Numbered from the stretch's first letter, positions 34,753-43,848 are shown. The stretch: DNA of 64,000 nucleotides from an uncultured bacterium (GCA_949288725.1 CASELF010000063.1:1-64000), one strand, 5' to 3'. Notes: generated by a model from the sequence alone, not told the origin. Translations and numbers: made by a program.

Positions 34753-35691
34753 ATGAAAGTCGTTATTGTTGGCAAAGGGTTAATGCTTGCAAATCTTATT
34801 ATTGGTGCGTTGGATGCCGGTGCTGAGATTGTCGGTGTTTTGCGTTATGAAACGACTGTTTGTAATAAAGTTAAATTATTTTTTCGAGATTTGTTCAACC
34901 CCGCTTATGAATATACTCTTATCAGACAATTACATTTGAAAAATTTGAATTTTAAGTCTGTTAATTCTGATGCGTTTCGTAATTTTTTAATAAAAAATAA
35001 TGTTGATATTGTTTTTGTAGGAACTTGGCGAGAAAAAATCTCAAGAGAAACTTTTATTATTCCGACCATTGGAACTATTAATATTCATCCTTCACTTTTG
35101 CCAAAATACAGAGGTCCAAATCCTTATCTTCAAACGATTTTAAATGGTGAAGAATTTTCTGGTGTTACTTTGCATTTGGTTGATGAAAATTATGATACGG
35201 GTTCTATTTTATTTCAGGAAAAAGTTCCGATTAAATTTGAAGATACTTCAAAAGAACTCAGAGAAAGAACGGTTGTTGTTGCAAGAAGTTTAGTTACAAA
35301 ATTTCTTAATAATTTGAATAACAATATTATTACGCCAATTCCGCAAATTGAAGAAAAATCAAGTTATTACAAAAATATTTCAGGGAATGAAAAAATGCTT
35401 GATTTTTATAATCAAACTTCTGTTGAAATTTATAGAACGGTAAAAGCATTACATCCTTTTTTACCTTGTTATATTACTCACAATAATAGATTTTTTGTTG
35501 TCAATCCTTATAAACTTGAGATTATTGATGATGTTTATACTGAAAATAAACCAAATGATATTGTTGATAAATCTGTTAAAAATAAATCGCTTACCATTAT
35601 TTGCAAGGATAAAAAGGCAGTCAAGTTTTCAGGGCTAAGATTGTATAAGTTAAAATGGCTTACCAGGTTGTATATAAAATATAAAGTTTAG
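34753..35691 (+). CDS. Formyltransferase-family protein, Fmt-like
   Basis: The ~312-aa protein has an N-terminal nucleotide-fold segment (MKVVIVGKG) and the formyltransferase signature INIHPSLLPKYRGPNPY with Asn110, His112 and Asp148, the catalytic N-H-D triad of the family. It uses a formyl-folate donor. The C-terminal ~110 residues are weakly like the Fmt OB-fold domain. It may be methionyl-tRNA formyltransferase or a sugar N-formyltransferase; def is not adjacent, which would be typical for fmt. The frame is open from a TTG at 34723, but that lies in the terminator, so the ATG at 34753 is preferred. Its stop is 2 bp from the mnmG stop. Confidence 0.75.
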   Translation: MKVVIVGKGLMLANLIIGALDAGAEIVGVLRYETTVCNKVKLFFRDLFNPAYEYTLIRQLHLKNLNFKSVNSDAFRNFLIKNNVDIVFVGTWREKISRETFIIPTIGTINIHPSLLPKYRGPNPYLQTILNGEEFSGVTLHLVDENYDTGSILFQEKVPIKFEDTSKELRERTVVVARSLVTKFLNNLNNNIITPIPQIEEKSSYYKNISGNEKMLDFYNQTSVEIYRTVKALHPFLPCYITHNNRFFVVNPYKLEIIDDVYTENKPNDIVDKSVKNKSLTIICKDKKAVKFSGLRLYKLKWLTRLYIKYKV

Positions 35692-35693
35692 AA

Positions 35694-37577
35694 TTATTTT
35701 TTAGCAATTGTATTTCTATCAAGCATAACCATAAGAATTGATATATCAGCAGGTTTTACACCACCTATTCTTGCGGCTTGGGCTAATGTTTTAGGTTGTA
35801 TTTTTGCTAATTTTTCTTTTGTTTCTGATGAAATATGTTCTATTTTTGAGTAGTCAATATTTTCAGGTATTTTAAACTTCTCAAGTTTGCCTGCTTGATC
35901 AACTTGTTCCTCTTGTCTTTTAATATAACCGTCATATTTTACGATTACTTCAATTTGTTCATATACATCTTTTGGGATGTTTAGATTTTTGGTATTTTCA
36001 TCAAGTTCTTGAATAACTTTATAAGTAATATTAGGACGTTTTAAAAGTTCAGAGGCTCTTATTCCTCTATCAATGTGTTCTTCGTATTTTGCTAGAATTT
36101 CATTTGTTGTTTCACTAGGTGAAATTTTTACGTTTTCTAAACGCTCTTTTTCTTCTGTTATTAGTTTTTGTTTATTCAAAAATCTTTCATATTGCGCATC
36201 ATCAACAAGTCCGATTTTGTGCCCTATTGGTGTTAGACGTTCATCTGCGTTATCTTGTCTTAAAAGTAGTCTGTATTCAGAACGTGATGTGAGCATTCGG
36301 TATGGGTCTTGAATATCTTTTGTCACCAAATCATCAATTAGGGTTCCTGTGTATGAGGAACTTCTTGAAAGTTCCAGCATTTCTGAATTATTTAAGTAAT
36401 TAAACGCATTTATACCCGCAATGAGTCCTTGTGCTGCTGCTTCTTCATATCCGCTTGTTCCGTTTATTTGACCACCAAAGAACAGACCTTTGATTTTCTT
36501 TGACATTAGAGAATGCGTTGTTTGAACTGCCGGAACATAATCATATTCAACAGCATAAGCAGGTTTTATTATATGGGCTTTTTCTAAACCTGGTAAACTT
36601 CTAATCATTTTTACCTGAACGTCAGCAGGCAGGCTTGTTGAAAACCCTTGTATATATGTTTCGTAAGTTCCTAAACCTTCAGGTTCTATAAATATGTGAT
36701 GTGATGGGTTTGAGGCAAATCTTACTATTTTGTCTTCAATAGAAGGACAATATCTTGGTCCTACACCTTGTATTAATCCTTGATACATTGGTGATTTATC
36801 AAGATTTGCTCTAATGATGTCGTGGGTTTCTTCTGTTGTTCTTGTTAAATAACAAGGGTATGTTTTTCTTATCGGTCTATTTGGTTTGAATGAAAAGAAA
36901 CTTAATTCCTCATCGCCCGGTTGAATTGTCATTTTTGAGTAGTCAATAGTTCTTTTGTCAACTCTTGCAGGGGTTCCGGTTTTTAATTTTTTTGTTTGTA
37001 TTCCTAGTTTGTGTAGCGAATCTGATAAGCCTATTGCTGCTTTTTCTCCAAGTCTTCCGGCACTGTATGAGCGCAGACCTACAAATATTCTTCCTTCTAA
37101 TGATGTTCCTGTTGTTAGAACTACTGCATTTGCGCTATATTCTATTCCAAATTCATCAACTGCACCGACAATTCTATCGTTTTCTACTTTTAATTCTGTT
37201 ATACAGCATTGTTTTAAATAGATATTTTCATTACTTTCAATTAAATTGCGCATATAGCGTGTGTATTCTGCTTTATCTGATTGCGCTCTCAGTGCTCTTA
37301 CGGCTGGTCCTTTTGATGAGTTTAATATCTTTAGTTGAAGATATGTGGCATCTGTTACTTCGCCCATCACACCGCCTAGTGCATCTATTTCTCTAACAAG
37401 TGTAGATTTTGCAGGTCCACCAACTGCAGGGTTGCAAGGTTGTAATGCAATATTATCAACGTTTAGGGTGCATAGTAGAACTTTTGTTCCTAATTTTGCG
37501 CAAGCAATTGCTGCTTCACAACCTGCGTGTCCAGCACCTACTACTATTATGTCAAAGTGATTGTTTAGATAATTCAT
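35694..37577 (-). CDS. mnmG: tRNA uridine 5-carboxymethylaminomethyl modification enzyme MnmG
   Basis: MnmG works with MnmE to modify the wobble uridine of several tRNAs using FAD and folate. The ~627-aa length is normal. IIVVGAGHAGCEAAIA is the FAD loop, and CNPAVGGPAKSTLVREIDALGG, GTPARVD, GLFFGGQINGTSGYEEAAAQGLIAGINA and TSRSEYRLLLRQDNADERLTPIG are all diagnostic. The frame is open from a TTG at 37595, but I take the ATG at 37577, six bases after a TATAAT box. Confidence 0.95.
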   Translation of the reverse strand: MNYLNNHFDIIVVGAGHAGCEAAIACAKLGTKVLLCTLNVDNIALQPCNPAVGGPAKSTLVREIDALGGVMGEVTDATYLQLKILNSSKGPAVRALRAQSDKAEYTRYMRNLIESNENIYLKQCCITELKVENDRIVGAVDEFGIEYSANAVVLTTGTSLEGRIFVGLRSYSAGRLGEKAAIGLSDSLHKLGIQTKKLKTGTPARVDKRTIDYSKMTIQPGDEELSFFSFKPNRPIRKTYPCYLTRTTEETHDIIRANLDKSPMYQGLIQGVGPRYCPSIEDKIVRFASNPSHHIFIEPEGLGTYETYIQGFSTSLPADVQVKMIRSLPGLEKAHIIKPAYAVEYDYVPAVQTTHSLMSKKIKGLFFGGQINGTSGYEEAAAQGLIAGINAFNYLNNSEMLELSRSSSYTGTLIDDLVTKDIQDPYRMLTSRSEYRLLLRQDNADERLTPIGHKIGLVDDAQYERFLNKQKLITEEKERLENVKISPSETTNEILAKYEEHIDRGIRASELLKRPNITYKVIQELDENTKNLNIPKDVYEQIEVIVKYDGYIKRQEEQVDQAGKLEKFKIPENIDYSKIEHISSETKEKLAKIQPKTLAQAARIGGVKPADISILMVMLDRNTIAKK

Positions 37578-37583
37578 ACATTT

Positions 37584-37589
37584 ATTATA
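37584..37589 (-). promoter_or_regulatory. TATAAT -10 box giving a predicted leaderless mnmG mRNA
   Basis: On the minus strand TATAAT, then 6 nt, then the ATG at 37577. CTGACA lies 19 nt upstream as a possible -35. No ribosome-binding site is visible. Confidence 0.55.
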
Positions 37590-37614
37590 AGGCAAACATA
37601 TTTAAATCTGTCAG

Positions 37615-38979
37615 TTATATTTTTTTATTTGTTACCTTTATTATTGCAACATTTTCTACATGGTATGTGTGACAAAACATATCAAACGGTTGGATTGATT
37701 CTACTGTACATCCCATCTGGCAAAGTTGTTTTAAATCTCTTGCTAATGTTGCAGGATTACAACTAACATATATTATGTAATTTTTTGATAATCTGTAGGC
37801 TTCTTTTAGTGAGTCTATTGTGCATCCTTTTCTTGGCGGGTCAAGTATTACGGCATCAAATTCTCTTTTTTCTTTTTGGAAAAATTTTGCAGCATCCTCA
37901 TTATGAATTTCTATATTCTTAATTTTATTCAGTTGTGCAACTTCTTTTGCTAAGTCGCAAGATGCTTTTACTTCCTCTACTGTAACAACTTTTTTGCATA
38001 CATCTGATACAACTATTCCAAAGGAACTTATTCCTGCGTAAGCATCAAGAACAATAGGTTCTGTGCAATTGTTTTTTATGAAATCTTTTACGTATGCAAA
38101 TATATTTTCTGCACTTTTAGGGTTTATTTGGAAAAATGTATCCGCACCAATTTTAAAGGTTTTATCAAGTATTTTTTCTTCAATATGGTCAATTCCATAT
38201 AAGCACTGTGTTTTTGAACCTAAAATAACATTTGTTTTTTTAGAATTGAAGTTTACGCAAACCCCTGTTACTTCTTCAAAGTTTTCATAAATTGCTTTTG
38301 CAAAATCATTTAATCTGTCAAATGTTTTTGTTGCATTAACTACTAATACTACAAGGTTTTTATTATTGTAGGACGAATTTCTTATAACAACGTGGCGTAA
38401 TTCGCCGGTGTGCTTCTTTTCATTGAAACCTTTAATCCCAAAGTCAAAAGCCTTTTCTCTGATAAATTCTATAATGCTATCACAAATTTCAGGTTGAATC
38501 GGGCAATATTTAATGTTAACAATTTCGTGAGTTTTTGTTTTGTAATAACCTGCAAGTATTCGTCCTGAAACTTTTGTTTGTGATATCGGGTATTGAATTT
38601 TGTGTCTGTAATTTTTTATTTGTGGACTTGGAATTGTGTTTTTGATTTCTATATCTAAGTTCGCAATTTTTCTTATCGCATCTTGGGTTATTTCTTTTTT
38701 TATCTCAAGTTGTTTTTCGTATTTTATATTTTGAAGTTGGCATGCTCCACATACTTTGTACATTGGACAAAATGGTTTTACGCGGTCAATTGATGGTTCA
38801 ATTATTTCTATAATTTCTCCGTTTGCATAATTTTTTGTCACTTTGGTTATCTTTATTTTTAATTTATCACCGGGGCAAGTATTTTGAATAAATACCACAA
38901 ATCCTTCTATACGTGCAATTCCTGCACCTTCATTTGTGATTTTTTCAATTTGGACTATATATTCATCATTAATTTTCAT
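37615..38979 (-). CDS. RumA/RlmCD-type 23S rRNA (uracil-C5)-methyltransferase
   Basis: The 454-aa SAM enzyme has an N-terminal TRAM RNA-binding domain (~1-60), an iron-sulfur Cys set (CPMYKVCGACQLQ, plus a fourth Cys later) and a C-terminal Rossmann MTase domain with DAYAGISSFGI, ILDPPRKGC and the catalytic SCNPATLARD. It ends FDMFCHTYHVE, as in the RumA family. The target is probably U1939 or U747 of 23S rRNA; which of the two cannot be told. Confidence 0.92.
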   Translation of the reverse strand: MKINDEYIVQIEKITNEGAGIARIEGFVVFIQNTCPGDKLKIKITKVTKNYANGEIIEIIEPSIDRVKPFCPMYKVCGACQLQNIKYEKQLEIKKEITQDAIRKIANLDIEIKNTIPSPQIKNYRHKIQYPISQTKVSGRILAGYYKTKTHEIVNIKYCPIQPEICDSIIEFIREKAFDFGIKGFNEKKHTGELRHVVIRNSSYNNKNLVVLVVNATKTFDRLNDFAKAIYENFEEVTGVCVNFNSKKTNVILGSKTQCLYGIDHIEEKILDKTFKIGADTFFQINPKSAENIFAYVKDFIKNNCTEPIVLDAYAGISSFGIVVSDVCKKVVTVEEVKASCDLAKEVAQLNKIKNIEIHNEDAAKFFQKEKREFDAVILDPPRKGCTIDSLKEAYRLSKNYIIYVSCNPATLARDLKQLCQMGCTVESIQPFDMFCHTYHVENVAIIKVTNKKI

Positions 38980-38985
38980 ATATTG

Positions 38986-38991
38986 ATTATA
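38986..38991 (-). promoter_or_regulatory. TATAAT -10 box giving a predicted leaderless mRNA
   Basis: On the minus strand TATAAT, then CAATAT, then the ATG at 38979: the same 6-nt spacing as for mnmG and the formyltransferase gene. No ribosome-binding site is visible and no good -35 is seen. Confidence 0.55.
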
Positions 38992-39011
38992 CCTTAAATA
39001 TTCTTTATATT

Positions 39012-39040
39012 TTTACATCTTTAAAAAAATATGTTATCAT
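39012..39040 (+). promoter_or_regulatory. Sigma-70-type promoter of the LppM-like lipoprotein gene
   Basis: TTTACA (39012-39017), a 17-nt spacer, then TATCAT (39035-39040) with an upstream TG (extended -10). The start is near 39047. Confidence 0.6.
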
Positions 39041-39070
39041 AGGGCATAAACAAAATAGGGGAGAGTTGTC

Positions 39071-39970
39071 ATGAAAAAATTATTAATATCAATGTTATTG
39101 TTAGCACCAATGCTTGCCGGCTGTGCCAATGTTGATACAAAAATAACTATAAATAACGACAGATCTGCATCTATCGCTACTTCTGTTTCCTATGAAGGCG
39201 ATTTGTCTGATGAATCAGATCCAAATGCCGTTTTGATACATGAAAATTATTCTAATTATTTAGATCCTTCTTATCAAGTTGAAAAAGATTTTAATTCTAA
39301 ATTATCTACAATTACGGCAACTAAAAATGTTAAAGATTTAAGACGTAATGATTTGGATTTATCTTCTCTTGGTTTTACTTCCAACTTGCCTGATAAGAGA
39401 TTTATTGAATACAGAAAAAGTTTTCTTGTGAGATCTTTTAATATTGATTGTACTTATGATTATGGAAAGCAACTTGATAAGTATAAAAATATCAAAGTTG
39501 ATAATGATGTTAAAAAACAAGAGGATCAAAAAGGGTTGCAACCTGAATATTATCAACGTTATGCCGATAAGTCTGAAATGGAAACAGAAGACAATGACTT
39601 TATTGATAACGTAGATGAAACTGTACTTCCTCCAAAAGAACCTAAAGAAGATGAAAAACAAGCATCAAAGGATGAAAAGAATAACACTTTTGCTCCAGTT
39701 GAATCCAAACCTTCAACTTCTTCTATAAGTATTCAATTGCCTGCACCTGCTTTTTATAATAATGCAGATAGTTCTGAAGGTAATTTATATACTTGGAATA
39801 TTAAAACTGATGAGCCTACTGAAATTAAATTACAATATGTTCAATATAATGGTTGGGCAATTGCATTTATCATTTTGGCTGGTATTGTTATTCTTGTTTT
39901 GGGTGCTCTTAAAATTATTAAGCACGAAAATCAGAAAAGAGTTGGTAATACTGACAATCTTGCTAAGTAA
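39071..39970 (+). CDS. LppM/DUF3153-like lipoprotein with C-terminal membrane helix
   Basis: The 299-aa protein has a lipoprotein signal ending LAGC (Cys18). A beta-rich domain follows (VDTKITINNDRSASIATSVSYEGDL), like the LppM/DUF3153 group known from cyanobacteria. An acidic linker (PPKEPKEDEKQASKDEKN, ~185-210), another strand block and a transmembrane helix (~262-285) come next, then a short basic tail. Being anchored at both ends is unusual for a lipoprotein but is typical of that group. GGGGAGAG precedes the ATG. Confidence 0.8.
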   Translation: MKKLLISMLLLAPMLAGCANVDTKITINNDRSASIATSVSYEGDLSDESDPNAVLIHENYSNYLDPSYQVEKDFNSKLSTITATKNVKDLRRNDLDLSSLGFTSNLPDKRFIEYRKSFLVRSFNIDCTYDYGKQLDKYKNIKVDNDVKKQEDQKGLQPEYYQRYADKSEMETEDNDFIDNVDETVLPPKEPKEDEKQASKDEKNNTFAPVESKPSTSSISIQLPAPAFYNNADSSEGNLYTWNIKTDEPTEIKLQYVQYNGWAIAFIILAGIVILVLGALKIIKHENQKRVGNTDNLAK

Positions 39971-39997
39971 TTTAATAAAGATTGCTTGGTTGAATAA

Positions 39998-40029
39998 TAA
40001 AAAGGAGAGAAATTTATCTCTCCTTTTTG
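39998..40029. terminator. Bidirectional intrinsic terminator
   Basis: The stem AAAAAGGAGAGA/TCTCTCCTTTTT with a 6-nt loop lies between the lipoprotein gene and the converging SFQS orphan. Confidence 0.9.
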
Positions 40030-40043
40030 TTGCTTGTTTTTAT

Positions 40044-40622
40044 TTACCAGGTTAATTCATCAAAGTTACTTATATTAGATTCTTCAAATATTTTTTCAAT
40101 GGCTTTTTCAGGGGTTTTAAATACGCTTTTGTCAACCGAATTTAGCAGTTCTGAACCAATTATCCATTCATCTTTTGCTGTTGAGTATGCAACATTATTT
40201 GCATAATCCCCTGCTCTAAAATATGAAAAAGGAATATTTAATTTTTTCATTATATTTAAGAAAAAGTCAAAAACTTTAGGACTATTTGGAGTGTTAGGGT
40301 TAAAGTTCTTTGATCCCAGTATAAAGCCTTGCAGGTATGGATTTGATGTATCAATTTTATTTTTTATAAAAGTTTCAATTTTGTTTAGATTGTTATTTTT
40401 AGGCTCAGTTGGACAGATATGCAATAATAAAACTTTTAATCCATCTGTAAAACCTGCTGCTGTGCAATCATATATTTCTGTGGTTGCTGCTTTATCTGCC
40501 ATTACACTTTGTTTGACTGTCCAGGGGTAATTTACATAATTCTTTTTTCCATAATGCACTTCTTTATTAAAGGCATCCATACTTGTTAATCTTATTCGCG
40601 ATTGAAAACTTATATTGTCCAT
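40044..40622 (-). CDS. Orphan protein with N-terminal SFQS motif
   Basis: The 192-aa protein starts MDNISFQSRIRL, with no signal peptide or membrane segment. A Cys (C53) and a His (H68) lie 15 residues apart in YDCTAAGFTDGLKVLLLHI, followed by an LGSKNFNP segment. That spacing vaguely recalls the Cys-His pair of CheD-like glutamine deamidases, but I see no firm match. The ribosome-binding site AAAGGA lies inside a 14-bp hairpin, so translation may be controlled by folding. The gene is single; its function is unknown. Confidence 0.75.
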   Translation of the reverse strand: MDNISFQSRIRLTSMDAFNKEVHYGKKNYVNYPWTVKQSVMADKAATTEIYDCTAAGFTDGLKVLLLHICPTEPKNNNLNKIETFIKNKIDTSNPYLQGFILGSKNFNPNTPNSPKVFDFFLNIMKKLNIPFSYFRAGDYANNVAYSTAKDEWIIGSELLNSVDKSVFKTPEKAIEKIFEESNISNFDELTW

Positions 40623-40626
40623 ATTG

Positions 40627-40671
40627 AAAATTCCTTTACATCGCTATAAGTTTTGTAAAGGAATTTTTTTT
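40627..40671 (-). promoter_or_regulatory. Hairpin masking the Shine-Dalgarno of the SFQS orphan
   Basis: A perfect 14-bp inverted repeat (40627-40640 with 40654-40667, 13-nt loop). On the minus strand its 3' arm contains AAAGGA (40637-40632), 9 nt before the ATG at 40622. On the plus strand it is followed by a run of T and could act as a terminator for transcripts in that direction. Confidence 0.65.
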
Positions 40672-40713
40672 ACATTTATTCTTGATAAGTTTACATTTTT
40701 TAATGATAAAAAT

Positions 40714-43005
40714 CTAACTTCTTTTTAATTCGTATATCCTGAAATCACTAGGTTCGAGTTTATCAAAGTGAATTTTGTCCATACCTTCAAGATTTTGAGG
40801 TTCAAAATCTTTATCCTTCAAAATATACTCATTTGTAAGCACGTAATCTCCCGGTATATAAACTACTTTGTCATAAACAGGATATCCTTCTACTACTTCT
40901 TTGTAATTTTCTCCGGTAGGTGCTGTTTTTGTTACTTTTTCTGTTGGATATTTGTAATTTGATACAATCAGATAGGCTGTTTTCATTGGTACTTTTGTTA
41001 TAAGCCAAGAACAAAAACCGTCATCATCACAAGTTATTATACGTGATTCTCCGCTATTTATGATTTTGTTATTTTTTACAAATCTGTCTATCGCATCAAA
41101 TTTTGTATAAAAATCTTCGTTAACGGCTCTTTTCATCGCAACTTCTTCGCCGATTGTGTATTCAACCCCGCCTTGAGTGAAACTTTCATCTCCGTCTACA
41201 TACATAATAGGTCTTTGTGCATATTTTCCGCCAGGTAAAAATTTGTATTTAAACCATTTGTACAATGCGCCTTTTTCTCCTAACTGTGCAGGGAATTGGT
41301 CTATACAATGAAATTCACCGTCTTGATTGTTATAGGTTTTTAATATTGATAGCATATTACCTTTTTTGAATTTCTCGTTGTAATTTGCCAAGTCTTGGTT
41401 GTCTTCTGTTATTTTTGCAGGTGTCTTGTCAAATTGAGAAATTATGTCGTTCCCCCACAAAAGGTTGAACTTCATATCCTGATGGTATTCTTTGTAGTAT
41501 CTGTCCCATAACATATATTCTGCAAGTGTTGCAAAATATGGGATTTCTTTTTTCATAGCGCTATTAAGTTTGTTCAAAACGTATCTTGGTGCTCTATAAC
41601 TTATCGGTACTCCGTTACGTTCTGATACTTCATCTACAACGTGGTCAATGTGGTCAATTCTAAATCCGTCAAAGTTGTAATCTTTTTGCAATTGTTTCAT
41701 GCATTTTATAAAGAGATTTACCACATCTTCATTGAATTTCCCATTTTCTAAGTTTACAAAATAATATGGTGTTTGACAGTCTAAATTTGCAAATGCTGTA
41801 ACATCATCTCCTTTGTAGTCGTAGTGTTTGAATACCGGATATCCGCCGCATTCGCTCATTCCGTCATAAACAGGAATTCCCGCAGAGCACCAAGCACCTC
41901 CAGGTGCAGGCCAAAGCCCTTCTTTTATTAGTATTTGTATTGTGTCTATTTGTTTTGTTATGTCGCTTTCTTCAAGATTCTTTTTATCTTGTTTAAATTC
42001 GTGGATTTTTGCAACAAGTTCTTTTACTCTTTTGTGTAATTTTGTTTGGTATCCACGTTCTAACATTGTGTTTGAAAATTTCTTTTTGTGGTCAAGAAGT
42101 ATTCCCTCAAAATTGTTATATAATTCTTGGTATGCAGGACTTAAGTCGCCTGAATTGCCTTGTAATCTTTGTATATATACTTCTTTTACTATTTGGATAT
42201 CTTCTTGATCATTGTCTTTGGATAAAAATTCTGCAACTTCTTCAACTTTTGCACTTAATTGTTTTTGAAGTTCTGTTATATCATACCAGCGCGCAACTTG
42301 AGGATTTGCCAGTACAAATTTTGAAAATCTTCCTGTTTGAGGAAGTATATCATATATTACCGGGTGTCCTGCCAGTTGTGCCATTTCTATAAATGTTTGA
42401 ACCTGTTGTTTTACATTTAATCCTGTTATTTCTTCTATTTTCGAATCGTTTAATTTTTCACTTACTTCATTACTCTTTGGAAGATATGCACATCCAAATT
42501 CTCTAGGGTGAAACGGTATTAAATATATGGTTGTATTATATATCCCATCCTCTTTGTTCCCTGTTGGTAATATCAAAAGCTGCTTTAACCAATCAAAAAA
42601 TTTTCCAGGTTCTTCTGATTTGTTACCGTTTCCTAATGCCGCTAAGTTTATTAGTTTTATGTCGTGACCTTCTTTTATAAACCAATCAGAATTCTTTTCT
42701 TGGTTTCTTGCAAGTACACTTACTTGATTACTTTTAAAGTGAAATTTGCCGTCTTTAAATACATTGTTTTGCTTCCACTTTTCTTCAAGTGCAAAAAGAG
42801 TTTCTTCATTAGTTAACTCGTCTAATGCCTTTTGATATGAATAAGTTAAATATCCATATTTTTTTATGTGCATAGATAATAATTTTTTACGAATTTCCGG
42901 AATGTTTTCAGACGGATATTCTTTTTTCAACGCTTCGTAAATCTTGTTTAATTCAGCATCTTTTGCTAAGTTTTGCTCTTTTTTCTTGAATAGTAAATTT
43001 AACAT
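40714..43005 (-). CDS. GH13-like (alpha-amylase superfamily) protein
   Basis: The 763-aa protein has a ~150-residue N-terminal helical part, then barrel elements of GH13: HPVIYDILPQTGRF (~214) for region I in degenerate form, DGFRIDHIDHV with GFRxD (447-451, nucleophile Asp451) for region II, and ATLAEYMLW with Glu496 for region III. A clear NHD region IV is not seen (MYVDGDESFTQGG is the best candidate). A long helical insertion (~250-360) splits the barrel. It probably acts on alpha-glucans or sucrose-like sugars; substrate unknown. No glycogen genes adjoin. A GGAG site precedes the ATG. Confidence 0.75.
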   Translation of the reverse strand: MLNLLFKKKEQNLAKDAELNKIYEALKKEYPSENIPEIRKKLLSMHIKKYGYLTYSYQKALDELTNEETLFALEEKWKQNNVFKDGKFHFKSNQVSVLARNQEKNSDWFIKEGHDIKLINLAALGNGNKSEEPGKFFDWLKQLLILPTGNKEDGIYNTTIYLIPFHPREFGCAYLPKSNEVSEKLNDSKIEEITGLNVKQQVQTFIEMAQLAGHPVIYDILPQTGRFSKFVLANPQVARWYDITELQKQLSAKVEEVAEFLSKDNDQEDIQIVKEVYIQRLQGNSGDLSPAYQELYNNFEGILLDHKKKFSNTMLERGYQTKLHKRVKELVAKIHEFKQDKKNLEESDITKQIDTIQILIKEGLWPAPGGAWCSAGIPVYDGMSECGGYPVFKHYDYKGDDVTAFANLDCQTPYYFVNLENGKFNEDVVNLFIKCMKQLQKDYNFDGFRIDHIDHVVDEVSERNGVPISYRAPRYVLNKLNSAMKKEIPYFATLAEYMLWDRYYKEYHQDMKFNLLWGNDIISQFDKTPAKITEDNQDLANYNEKFKKGNMLSILKTYNNQDGEFHCIDQFPAQLGEKGALYKWFKYKFLPGGKYAQRPIMYVDGDESFTQGGVEYTIGEEVAMKRAVNEDFYTKFDAIDRFVKNNKIINSGESRIITCDDDGFCSWLITKVPMKTAYLIVSNYKYPTEKVTKTAPTGENYKEVVEGYPVYDKVVYIPGDYVLTNEYILKDKDFEPQNLEGMDKIHFDKLEPSDFRIYELKRS

Positions 43006-43168
43006 AAATATCTCCCTGTGACATACAGATTATATCATAAGCAAAAAAAAATTATATAACAATATATAATATTCCCCATTTAGGTAATAGTTTTATAATA
43101 TTAAAGATATAAGGTTATCATGAGCTTTATGGCTTAGTTTAGTACATTTATCAGGGAGAGAGTTGCTC

Positions 43169-43843
43169 ATGGATACGAAATTAAAACAAATTTCTGTAAT
43201 TATTGTAGAGGATTTTAAATTAACCAGAGTCGGTTTAAGGTGTGCTTTGAATGCTAATCCTGATTTGGAGGTTATTGCAGAGTGCGAAGATGCTATTGAA
43301 GGTATTAAACAAATTCAAGCACTAAAGCCGGATGTTGTATTGATGGATTTGGGGTTGCCTATGATGAATGGAATTGAGGCAATGGTTAAAATACGTGAGT
43401 TTTCTTCTGATGTAAAAATCATTGCTTTAACGTCTCATGATAGAGAGGAGGAAGTTGTTGCGGCACTGAGTTCCGGTGCTAATGCTTATTGCCTTAAAGA
43501 TATTGATCCTGCAAAGTTGGCAGATGTTATTCGTGATGTTGCAAATGGTGTTTGTTGGATTGATTCTATGGTTGCAAATCTTGCTCTTAAAGCAATTCCA
43601 AAAGCAGAAAGTACTGATTTACTTACAGGCAAAATTCCCGATCAATCAAGAATCCCGCTTACCGAACGTGAATTTGAGGTTCTGAAACATCTTGTTGCAG
43701 GCAAAAGTAATACCGAAATTGCTAAAGAATTAATCGTTAGTGTTCACACCGCAAAAGCACATGTTTGTTCTATTTTGCAAAAAATGTGCGTGAATGACAG
43801 AGTTCAAGCAGCAGTTAAGGCTGTAAAAGAAGGTATGGTTTAA
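43169..43843 (+). CDS. NarL/LuxR-type response regulator
   Basis: The ~224-aa protein has a receiver domain (IIVEDFKLTRVGL, VLMDLGLPMMNGIEAM with the phospho-acceptor Asp, LTSHD, YCLKDI) and a C-terminal LuxR helix-turn-helix (LTEREFEVLKHLVAGKSNTEIAKELIVSVHTAKAHV). I start at the ATG at 43169 with GGGAGAGAG upstream, not the in-frame TTG at 43163. No histidine kinase is next to it, so its partner is elsewhere. Its stop is 5 bp from that of maf. Confidence 0.92.
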   Translation: MDTKLKQISVIIVEDFKLTRVGLRCALNANPDLEVIAECEDAIEGIKQIQALKPDVVLMDLGLPMMNGIEAMVKIREFSSDVKIIALTSHDREEEVVAALSSGANAYCLKDIDPAKLADVIRDVANGVCWIDSMVANLALKAIPKAESTDLLTGKIPDQSRIPLTEREFEVLKHLVAGKSNTEIAKELIVSVHTAKAHVCSILQKMCVNDRVQAAVKAVKEGMV

Positions 43844-43848
43844 TCCTT

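Noticed and set aside
40748-40765. tRNA T-arm-like sequence (aggttcgagtt)
   Set aside because: It lies inside the GH13-like coding region and no cloverleaf can be formed around it.
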